Assembly (NCBI GenBank): GCA_013695905.1
Contig: JACCZQ010000426.1
Span: forward strand, 1-6,111
Origin: Chthoniobacterales bacterium
GTDB taxonomy: Bacteria > Verrucomicrobiota > Verrucomicrobiia > Chthoniobacterales > UBA10450
DNA length: 6,111 nt
Direction of reading: 5' to 3'
Shown: piece by piece, positions 1 to 5,995 of the stretch
Position numbering within the stretch: the stretch's first letter is position 1
Layout of the letters: each line of letters opens with the position of its first letter
Made by a program: the position numbers and the translations under genes
The notes under the pieces: model-generated
Databases searched by the model: none
The model's input: only the letters and a program-made list of their open reading frames with translations
What the model was told of the DNA's origin: nothing

Positions 1-1
1 G

Positions 2-2281
2 GTGCCCGGCAGCCCCTACTCCACCGGCGCAAACATGAACGCCGGCAGCGGCACACCGTACGGCGGTCTCGGCGTCGGCACTCAGCTCGGGCGCATCGAT
101 ATCGCGCTCGCGCCGAGCAATCCGAACTACCTCTACGCGCAGGTCGCCTCCATCGCGCCAAACAGCGCCAGCGGCTGCAACAACGCCTCCGGTTGCCAGC
201 TCGGCATCTGGTCCAGCACCGATGGCGGCAACAGCTGGAGCTTTCTGCCCGGTTCCGCGGGCGGCTCGCTCGCGCGTTGCACCGGCGCACCGGGCTCGGG
301 CGATTACCCGCAGAACTGGTACGACCAGGGCCTCGCAGTCGATCCGAACAACCCGGACCGCCTTTTCGTTGATACCTACGACACGTGGGTCGCACTGCGC
401 ACCGGCCTCACGGGTCTCTACAATCTGACCTGCGGCTACGACTCCGTGAATCGCGGCGTGCACGTCGATCAGCACGTGCTGCACTTCGTGAACGGCTCGT
501 CGAGCATGCTGCTGAAGGGCAACGACGGCGGCATTTACGCCAGCAACGATGCCGCGACTGCCATCCCCGGCGTCACGCGGAACAATTGGTTCAACATCGG
601 CACGACCCTGAACACGATCGAGTTCTACTCCGGCGATATCAGCGGCAATTTCGCGAATTCCGCCAGCCCGCAGGCGAATGGCGGCTCCCAGGATAATGGC
701 TCGTTCTCCGTCACCTTCGCCGGCCAGCCAGCAGGTCCTGTGCAGTGGCAGATGGGCCGCGGCGGCGATGGCTTCTACGCGCGCATCGATCCCGTCGGCA
801 CGGGAACGCAGCTGCGTTTCTGGCAGGGCAACAACAGCGGGTCAATCGCGCGATGCGTCTCGAATTGCACCCAACCCGGCGCGACGTGGAGCACGCGGAA
901 CGGCGGCTGGAGCGTGGACACTCAGTCGTTCATCCTGCCTTACGATCTGTTCCATGGCGGCATTCCCGGCGGCGATGATTGCGGCCCGGCGGGAGCGAGC
1001 ACCGGCTGCGGCAACCTCATCGTCGGCAGCACGCGCGTTTATGAAACCATCACTGGCGCGACCACCACGAACACGTGGGTGATTACAAACAGCCCTGCGA
1101 ACCTGAACATGACGAAGCAGTCGCTCGGCAACCGCTCGTTTATCAACCAGGTGAAATACTCGCCGAAGTACAAGAGCGTCGCCATGCTCGGCACGAACGA
1201 CGGCAACGCCTGGATCGGCTTCAATCTCGGCACCGGCGTCGCCAGCGCGGGTAATTGGGTGAACGTCACCGGCGCCAACGCCGTGCTGCCGAATCGCCCG
1301 ATCCTCGGCATCGCGCTCGACCCCGGCGTCTCCGCCGCCGCCACCCCGATCGGCTACGCTGCCTTGGGCGGGTTCAACGACACCACGCCTGGAACACCGG
1401 GCCACGTGCTCCGCGTTGCCTGCCAGGCGAACTGCACCTCCTTCACGTGGGAAGATAAATCCGGCAATCTACCGAACATTCCGGTCGACTCGATCATCGT
1501 GAATCCGAACTATCCGCAGCAAGTCTTCGCCGGCACCGACATCGGCCTCTATTACACCGACGACATCACGGCCGCGACGCCCGTGTGGTATCGCTTCACC
1601 GGCGTGCCGAACACGATGATCTGGGACATGCAGATCGATCGCGGCAGCACCACGCTGTCGCTCTGGACGCGCGGCCACGGCGCCTGGGCATGGCCGCTCC
1701 CCCTCGGCCCCGTCCCGACCGGTCCGGTGCAGGTGGCATCCGTCACCTCGCGCAAGACACACGGCGCCGCCGGCACCTTTGATGTGGACCTCACCGACGG
1801 CACCGCCACCGAGCCACGTGCTGGTGGCGAATACACCATGGTCTTCACCTTCGGCGACCGCGTCGCGGCCGTTGGCGACGCCAGCATCAGCAGCGGCACC
1901 GGCAGCATCGCCAGCCGCGGCGCAGGTGCGAACCAGAACGAGTACGTCGTGAACCTCACCGGCGTCACGAACGCACAGCAGCTCACCGTCACGTTGAACA
2001 ACGTGCAGGACGCCTCCGGCAACACCAGCAGCACCGTCACCGGCACATTGAAGGTGCTCGTCGGCGACACGAACAACAACGGCAGCGTGAATGCTGCGGA
2101 CGTGGGTCTGACGAAAGGCTCCTCCGGCCAGCCGGTGGACTCCTCAAACTTCCGGCTCGACGTGAATGTCAACGGCACCATCAACGCCGCCGACGTCTCG
2201 TTCGTGAAGTCGCTCTCCGGCACGCAACTGCCCACCGGCAGCAGCGAGAGCGAAAAAGCCGGGCGAGAGCAGGCGCGGTAA
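2..2281 (+). CDS. Secreted Asp-box/VPS10-like beta-propeller protein with C-terminal dockerin-type module (5' partial)
   Basis: The frame is open to the left edge, and the GTG at base 2 is only the first possible start codon visible. The true start and an expected signal peptide lie outside the window. Residues are numbered from that codon. Residues 1 to about 570 look like a multi-bladed propeller. There is an Asp-box SSTDGGNSW at 71-79, a HVDQH motif at 154-158, GNDGGIY at 173-179, EFY at 207-209 and GGSQDNGS at 227-234. This succession (DxH, NDGG, FY, GGxQDNGS) is what I recall from bacterial sortilin/VPS10-like and 'BNR repeat glycosyl hydrolase' proteins. Several close cysteine pairs suggest disulfides and an exported protein. 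Residues about 576-743 form a linker domain beginning near SRKTHGAAG (S583) plus a dockerin-like pair of calcium loops: D689-x-N-x-N-G ending at D700, and D720-x-N-x-N-G ending at D731. A charged tail follows. Substrate and enzymatic activity cannot be told; it may be a non-catalytic surface protein. Confidence 0.85.
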   Translation: MPGSPYSTGANMNAGSGTPYGGLGVGTQLGRIDIALAPSNPNYLYAQVASIAPNSASGCNNASGCQLGIWSSTDGGNSWSFLPGSAGGSLARCTGAPGSGDYPQNWYDQGLAVDPNNPDRLFVDTYDTWVALRTGLTGLYNLTCGYDSVNRGVHVDQHVLHFVNGSSSMLLKGNDGGIYASNDAATAIPGVTRNNWFNIGTTLNTIEFYSGDISGNFANSASPQANGGSQDNGSFSVTFAGQPAGPVQWQMGRGGDGFYARIDPVGTGTQLRFWQGNNSGSIARCVSNCTQPGATWSTRNGGWSVDTQSFILPYDLFHGGIPGGDDCGPAGASTGCGNLIVGSTRVYETITGATTTNTWVITNSPANLNMTKQSLGNRSFINQVKYSPKYKSVAMLGTNDGNAWIGFNLGTGVASAGNWVNVTGANAVLPNRPILGIALDPGVSAAATPIGYAALGGFNDTTPGTPGHVLRVACQANCTSFTWEDKSGNLPNIPVDSIIVNPNYPQQVFAGTDIGLYYTDDITAATPVWYRFTGVPNTMIWDMQIDRGSTTLSLWTRGHGAWAWPLPLGPVPTGPVQVASVTSRKTHGAAGTFDVDLTDGTATEPRAGGEYTMVFTFGDRVAAVGDASISSGTGSIASRGAGANQNEYVVNLTGVTNAQQLTVTLNNVQDASGNTSSTVTGTLKVLVGDTNNNGSVNAADVGLTKGSSGQPVDSSNFRLDVNVNGTINAADVSFVKSLSGTQLPTGSSESEKAGREQAR

Positions 2282-2341
2282 AGGCTCAGCAGCTCTGGGA
2301 ACACCGGCGCGCCGCGATTGCGCGCGTTGAACCTTCACAGC

Positions 2342-2382
2342 CCGCCACCGGCGGCGAGGTAGGACGCTGCGCCGCGGCGTCC
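2342..2382. repeat. Two adjacent triloop hairpins
   Basis: CCGCC (2342-2346) and GGCGG (2350-2354) enclose ACC. GGACGCTGC (2362-2370) and GCGGCGTCC (2374-2382) enclose GCC, giving a 9-bp stem with one G-T wobble. No T-run follows, so a classical intrinsic terminator for the upstream propeller gene is not supported, although the second hairpin lies only about 80 bases past its stop codon. The design matches the other palindromes in the window. Confidence 0.6.
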
Positions 2383-2493
2383 AATCCGCGTGGCGTGACT
2401 CGGAAACGGGCGCATGCCCACAGCACCTGCCGACGCCGTTGCGCAGCGCGTTGCCCATATTCGGGCAAGTTGCGCGAGGTTACCCGGAAGACT

Positions 2494-2619
2494 GCAAGCT
2501 GGAAGCTCGCACTACTCTGCTCAGCCGCCTGAGCGCGGGGCACTGACACAACACCCTCACCGCACACCACCAGTCGGAGCCGTCGCCAGCATGCAAAGTA
2601 GCGCAAGCTTCCAGCTTGC
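2494..2619. repeat. Inverted pair of 23-nt palindromic repeats (GCAAGCT/AGCTTGC type)
   Basis: Bases 2494-2516 and the reverse complement of 2597-2619 agree at 21 of 23 positions. The two copies are separated by 80 bases. Each copy is itself a hairpin. The right copy is perfect: GCAAGCT (2603-2609), loop TCC, AGCTTGC (2613-2619). The left copy has GCAAGCT (2494-2500), loop GGA and AGCTCGC, with one mismatch. A further hairpin, GCTCAG/CTGAGC with loop CCGC (2519-2534), lies just inside the left copy. The arrangement resembles a BIME, that is, two REP-like units in opposite orientation. I recall this core from many verrucomicrobial intergenic regions, which a search would need to confirm. Confidence 0.75.
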
Positions 2620-2824
2620 ACCCTCTGAGCATCCACTTGATCGATCCCCGGACGAGCGATTTGGCGTGATCGTGGAGGGCGACGCTCTGCCCCGCTCGCG
2701 AAGGCTTTCGGAGTCGCTCGCAAGCATCAAGAGAACGGCACCTGAACTCGGCGAAAGCATGGAATCCATCACGAGTATCAAGCCGCGTCCGCCCGACCCA
2801 AGGCGCCAACAACCTCACGGTAAT
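2620..2824. other. Gene-free intergenic sequence with probable decayed repeat
   Basis: I see no convincing gene here. Open frames on both strands run through the neighbouring palindromes and show no domain. The stretch contains related phrases such as GCTCGCGAAGGC (2695-2706) and GCTCGCAAGC (2716-2725). It also has several short AGCAT/AGTAT-ATCAAG-like segments between about 2721 and 2782. These read as Ser-Met/Ile-Lys/Glu runs if translated, which I associate with repetitive non-coding DNA of Verrucomicrobiota rather than with a real protein. Confidence 0.4.
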
Positions 2825-2836
2825 GTCAGCTGACAC

Positions 2837-3104
2837 AGCACCGGAGGTGCGACGGAATAAAGCCCGGAGTGCAGCGTCAGCGGAACTCCGGGAATCGCGG
2901 GGTCAACGGAGCACCCAAGCCCCCGAAGGGGGCGACGGAACGCGCCGGCCACGACCGTTGAGACGAACCGCCCCGTGAGATTCAGCCACGCGGCAATCCC
3001 GTTCCGTCGCCCCTTTCAGGGACTTGACCACTCCGTCGCGGCGACGCACCCGGAGTTCCGCTGGCGCTGCACTCCGGGCTGTTTTCCGTCGCACCTCCGG
3101 TGCT
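2837..3104. repeat. Long imperfect inverted repeat (about 268 bp)
   Basis: The outer arms 2837-2892 and 3049-3104 are reverse complements at 53 of 56 positions without gaps. The inner arms 2918-2942 and 3000-3024 match at 22 of 25. The stretches between outer and inner arms are only loosely complementary, and the central 57 bases (2943-2999) are essentially unpaired. Each arm also contains local hairpins: GCACC/GGTGC with loop GGA at 2838-2850 and loop TCC at 3091-3103; CCCGGAGT/ACTCCGGG at 2863-2892 and 3049-3078; CCCCC-GAA-GGGGG at 2920-2932; and CCCT-TTC-AGGG at 3011-3021. A perfect 10-nt palindrome GTCAGCTGAC (2825-2834) lies just outside the left arm. No transposase is encoded. It may be a non-autonomous mobile element, a REP/BIME composite or a structured RNA. 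Confidence 0.85.
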
Positions 3105-3245
3105 TTGCTCCGGGATCACGTTCCGGAAAAACATCGCCGCTCGCACTTACTGCTGAGCCAAAGCGCAGCCTACGCCATCCACTCCGCCAAAGCCGCGCGC
3201 AGAATACCCGTCGCGCACCCGGCTTCTTCGCGCTATTTCTTACGT
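3105..3245. other. Leader region before the dehydrogenase gene
   Basis: These 141 bases separate the long inverted repeat from the ATG at 3246. Any promoter of the dehydrogenase gene should lie here or in the repeat, but I see no convincing -35/-10 pair. AT-richer candidates such as AGAATAC (3211-3217) and TATTTCT (3233-3239) are weak. The bases just before the ATG contain no Shine-Dalgarno-like purine run. Confidence 0.3.
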
Positions 3246-4922
3246 ATGAAGAAGTTTGCTCTGCTCCTCCTCGCTGGCCTGTCTCTCTCCCTCCCGCTCC
3301 ACGGCGCGACGTTGCCAAGCGGCTTCACCGAACAGTTGGTCGCCTCCGGCCTGAGTAGCCCTACCGCGATGGCGATCGCGCCCGATGGCCGCATCTTCGT
3401 CTGCCTCCAGGGCGGTTCGCTCCGCGTGATCAAAAACGGCGCGCTGCTGCCAACGCCGTTCATGACGCTGACGGTGAATTCCACCGGCGAGCGCGGCCTC
3501 CTCGGCATCGCCTTCGACCCCGACTTCGCCACGAACCAATACCTCTACGTTTACTACACGAATCCCTCCCCGCTGCGGAACCGCATCAGCCGGTTTACCG
3601 CGAACGGCGACGTGGTGCTCGCCGGCAGCGAGGTCATGCTGGTGGAACTGGACGCTCTCTCCGCCAGCAACCACAACGGCGGCGCGATCCATTTCGGACC
3701 CGACGGCAAACTCTACGCCGCTGTCGGCGACAACGCCGTCTCCTCAAACTCGCAGAGCGTCAACACCCGCCACGGCAAGATGCTGCGCTACAACACCAAC
3801 GGCACCATTCCCGAGGATAATCCCCTCTCGATTCCCGGCATCGTCGGCACTCCCACCGGGGTGAACCGTGCCATCTGGGCGGCGGGCCTGCGGAATCCCT
3901 TCACCTTCGCATTCCAGCCGGGCAGCACCCGCATGTTCATCAATGACGTGGGGCAATCCACTTGGGAAGAGATCAACGACGGCATCGTCGGCTCGAACTA
4001 CGGCTGGCCGAACTGCGAAGGCGCCTGCGGCACGCCCAACCCGAATTTCCGCGATCCAATCCTGCAGTATGGCCGTGGCAGCGGCACCTCCACTGGCTGC
4101 ACGGTCATCGGCGCCGCCTTCTACAATCCCGCCACGAACAACTTCCCGAACTTTTACATCGGGAAATACTTTTACGCCGATTACTGCAGCGGCTGGATCC
4201 GCGCCTATGACCCTGCGAATGGCACCTCCAGCCTGTTCGCCACCGGCCTCAGCTTCGCGGTTGACCTGAAGGTAGATAAGGACGGCAGCTTCTATTATCT
4301 GGAGCGGGGGAACACCGGCCGCCTCTTCCGCGTCACCTTCAACAGCACCGTCGCCGTGCAATCCGCCGTCTCCCGCAAGATTCACGGCGCCGCCGGCCCC
4401 TTTGATATCGCGCAGACCGGAGCTGCCGCGATCGAATCCCGCAGTGGCGGCGCGACCGGCGATTACACGCTCGTGGTCAGCCTGACCGCCGCCGGTGCTC
4501 TCACCGTCGATGGCGCCCCGCAGGCGCAGGTCGTCAGTGGCACCGGCACCATCGGCAGCAACGGCGTCAGCAATGGCGGCGCCGTCACCGTAAACGGCTC
4601 CACCATCACCATCCCGCTCACGAACGTCGCCAACGCGCAGAACCTGAACGTCACCTTGAACAGCGTGAACGACGGCACCACCACGCGCTCCTTCACGATT
4701 CCGTTCCGGGTGCTGATCGCCGACACGAACAACAGCGCTGCCGTCACAGCCGCCGACGTGAGCCAGGTAAAGAGCGCCTCCGGCCAGGCAGCGGACAGCA
4801 CAAACTTCCGCCTCGACATCAACGCCAGCGGCGGCGTGAACGCCACCGACGTTGCGATCGCAAAAACCTTCTCTGGCACCGCGCTCCCGCCTGGCCGCGA
4901 AACAGAACGGACCGCGCGTTGA
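3246..4922 (+). CDS. Secreted glucose/sorbosone dehydrogenase-like (PQQ-type) propeller enzyme with dockerin-type module
   Basis: The protein has 558 residues from the ATG at 3246. This start gives a textbook signal peptide (K2-K3, a Leu-rich core at 4-18, likely cleavage after about A21). The frame stays open upstream, but that extension would run into the palindromic repeat arm. Residues about 22-365 match the GSDH family, six-bladed propellers such as soluble aldose sugar dehydrogenase that oxidise sugars with PQQ and calcium. Landmarks are RGLLGIAFDPDF, NHNGG with H143 (near the catalytic His of the soluble enzymes), FGPDGKLYAAVGD, GLRNP with R216, NYGWP at 251-255, C257/C261, and YFYADYCSGWIRAYDP. 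Residues about 368-547 repeat the C-terminal module of the upstream propeller gene: SRKIHGAAG (S376) and two calcium-loop remnants, D493-D504 and D524-D535. The first loop is degenerate (NNSA in place of NNNG). The gene stands 964 bases after the previous one, so independent transcription is likely. The sugar substrate is unknown, and PQQ use is inferred from the family. Confidence 0.9.
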   Translation: MKKFALLLLAGLSLSLPLHGATLPSGFTEQLVASGLSSPTAMAIAPDGRIFVCLQGGSLRVIKNGALLPTPFMTLTVNSTGERGLLGIAFDPDFATNQYLYVYYTNPSPLRNRISRFTANGDVVLAGSEVMLVELDALSASNHNGGAIHFGPDGKLYAAVGDNAVSSNSQSVNTRHGKMLRYNTNGTIPEDNPLSIPGIVGTPTGVNRAIWAAGLRNPFTFAFQPGSTRMFINDVGQSTWEEINDGIVGSNYGWPNCEGACGTPNPNFRDPILQYGRGSGTSTGCTVIGAAFYNPATNNFPNFYIGKYFYADYCSGWIRAYDPANGTSSLFATGLSFAVDLKVDKDGSFYYLERGNTGRLFRVTFNSTVAVQSAVSRKIHGAAGPFDIAQTGAAAIESRSGGATGDYTLVVSLTAAGALTVDGAPQAQVVSGTGTIGSNGVSNGGAVTVNGSTITIPLTNVANAQNLNVTLNSVNDGTTTRSFTIPFRVLIADTNNSAAVTAADVSQVKSASGQAADSTNFRLDINASGGVNATDVAIAKTFSGTALPPGRETERTAR

Positions 4923-5157
4923 TCGTCCTTCGATCCGGCGGAGCAACAGAGATACGACACGCCTGTGGTCGCATCTGTTAAGTGCTCGTCGCCGTTACTC
5001 GGCAACCACAAGCCGAAGTTCGGCGGCGCGTCTCGATCACACCAGAGTCCCAGCTCCATAGGAGCGCCATGTGGGCACCAACCCGATGCGCCGTTCCCGC
5101 GATAAACCGATACCTCCGGTCGCCTCTCCCAGCTTCTGGCGTTAACCTGCGGCGCAC
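4923..5157. repeat. Short intergenic gap with palindromic element
   Basis: The clearest structure is GCTCC (5053-5057), loop ATA, GGAGC (5061-5065). It is flanked by weaker outer arms CGGCGCGTC (5024-5032) and GATGCGCCG (5085-5093), which pair at 8 of 9 positions. A second small hairpin, GCCGA-AGT-TCGGC, occupies 5012-5024. The phrase around the GCTCC/GGAGC hairpin resembles an intergenic repeat I recall from Verrucomicrobiota and Planctomycetota. The gap must also hold any promoter of the hydrolase gene, but none is recognisable. Confidence 0.5.
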
Positions 5158-5775
5158 ATGCGTTACGACACCTTCTGCGGCGGCATCTTCGAAACAAATT
5201 GCTACCTCGCCCACGCACCCGGTGGCGCGATCCTTTTCGACGCACCGGACGGTACCTGCGACTGGCTCGAGTCGCGCAACCTCCACCCAAAACTCCTCCT
5301 CCTCACCCACGGCCACTTCGATCACGTCCCGGACCTCGCGAAGATCAAACGCCGCTTCGGCTGCGAGATCGGCTGCCACGCCGACACCGTCCCCATGATC
5401 TCCGATCCCGACTTCTTCCGCAGCTACGGCTTTGCGCTCGAGATCGAGCCGGTGCAGCCCGACTTCCTTATCGAGGAGACGCCGAGCCGCACCTTCGCGG
5501 GGGTAGAGTTCCAGGTGCTCGATGTGCCGGGACACTCGCCCGGCAGCCTCTGCTTCTACTCGCGCGAGTCGCAGTTCCTCGTCGGAGGCGACGTGCTTTT
5601 CGCCGGTGGCGTCGGGCGGTGGGATTTACCCGGCGGCGACGCCGAGCTGCTCTTCCGGGGGATCAAAGAGAAACTGTTCCCGCTGCCGGACGAGGTGACG
5701 GTGCTGCCGGGGCACGGCCCCGCGACCACCATCGGTCAGGAGCGACGGACGAATCCTTTCGTTGGCGGCAGGTGA
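5158..5775 (+). CDS. Metallo-beta-lactamase-fold hydrolase, glyoxalase II/YcbL-like
   Basis: This is a 205-residue cytoplasmic protein without a signal peptide, close to the usual length of short YcbL-type type II glyoxalase homologues. The metal ligands are all present: H51-x-H53-x-D55-H56 in THGHFDHV, H126 in PGHSPGS, D145 in GGDVLF, and H186 in LPGHGP. The segment FAGGVGRWDLPGGD and the C-terminal TTIGQERRTNPFV are typical of this subfamily. It probably binds two metal ions and cleaves a thioester such as S-lactoylglutathione or a related acyl-thiol. It lacks the longer C-terminal domain of classical glyoxalase II, so the true substrate is uncertain. The ATG at 5158 places the conserved N-terminus (YDTFCGGIFETNCYL) at the expected position. 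No Shine-Dalgarno motif precedes it. The gene is 235 bases after the dehydrogenase gene and is not obviously linked to it in function. Confidence 0.9.
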   Translation: MRYDTFCGGIFETNCYLAHAPGGAILFDAPDGTCDWLESRNLHPKLLLLTHGHFDHVPDLAKIKRRFGCEIGCHADTVPMISDPDFFRSYGFALEIEPVQPDFLIEETPSRTFAGVEFQVLDVPGHSPGSLCFYSRESQFLVGGDVLFAGGVGRWDLPGGDAELLFRGIKEKLFPLPDEVTVLPGHGPATTIGQERRTNPFVGGR

Positions 5776-5878
5776 GCCGCAATTGCTTTGTCACCGGCGC
5801 GGCCTGATCCGTGCATGGAAGAATACTGCCATGATTGGCGCATGAGATCGCTGGATCGCGCGCTGCTGTCCGCGTCTG
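5776..5878. other. Gene-free spacer after the hydrolase gene
   Basis: I see no gene, RNA or convincing terminator between the hydrolase stop and the four-hairpin element. No stem followed by a T-run is present. Confidence 0.4.
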
Positions 5879-5995
5879 GGAACACAGGCTTTTAGCCTGT
5901 GCGGCCACCGGGCTTTCAGCCTGGTGAGCCCACTGCAGCCACAGACACACCGGACAAAATGTCCGGTGGCCGCACCGGCAAAATGCCTGTGTTCC
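5879..5995. repeat. Four-hairpin palindromic element (BIME-like)
   Basis: The element is a large inverted repeat: arms 5879-5926 and 5948-5995 are reverse complements with a few substitutions and a short length difference. The outermost 11 bases, GGAACACAGGC and GCCTGTGTTCC, match perfectly. Each arm folds into two triloop hairpins. Hairpin 1 is CACAGGCT/AGCCTGTG (5883-5901, loop TTT). Hairpin 2 is CACCGGGCT/AGCCTGGTG (5906-5926, loop TTC, one G-T wobble). Hairpin 3 is CACCGGACA/TGTCCGGTG (5948-5968, loop AAA, perfect). Hairpin 4 is CACCGGCA/TGCCTGTG (5973-5991, loop AAA, one C-T mismatch). Read as protein it gives TGKMPV-like phrases, which I recall as spurious translations of interspersed repeats in Verrucomicrobiota and Planctomycetota. 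It lies about 100 bases after the hydrolase stop codon. Confidence 0.85.

Noticed and set aside
1552..2304. Antisense open frame (250 codons) opposite the first gene's C-terminal module
   Set aside because: It is opposite the dockerin-type module, whose motifs are clear on the plus strand. The antisense product has no recognisable domain or signal.
2414..2836. Open frames on both strands in the large gap
   Set aside because: They read straight through the palindromic repeats, have no domain or plausible start context, and overlap each other.
3233..3239. TATTTCT as a -10 box for the dehydrogenase gene
   Set aside because: It lies 6 bases before the ATG, has no matching -35 at the right distance, and would require a leaderless transcript.
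3024..3245. Upstream start for the dehydrogenase gene adding 74 residues
   Set aside because: The extension would translate the right arm of the long inverted repeat and bury a textbook signal peptide inside the protein.
4921..4935. Hairpin GATCG/CGATC just after the dehydrogenase stop as terminator
   Set aside because: The stem is only 5 bp with moderate GC and no T-run follows, so it is not a supportable intrinsic terminator.
3744..4946. Long antisense open frame (400 codons) on the minus strand
   Set aside because: It lies fully opposite the dehydrogenase gene, which has clear family motifs. Its product is a low-complexity Ala/Gly/Val/Arg-rich sequence with no domain, the usual shadow of a high-GC gene.
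5879..5995. CRISPR-like array of repeats
   Set aside because: The units are inverted rather than direct, spacing is only a few bases up to about 21, and there are no unique spacers of constant length.
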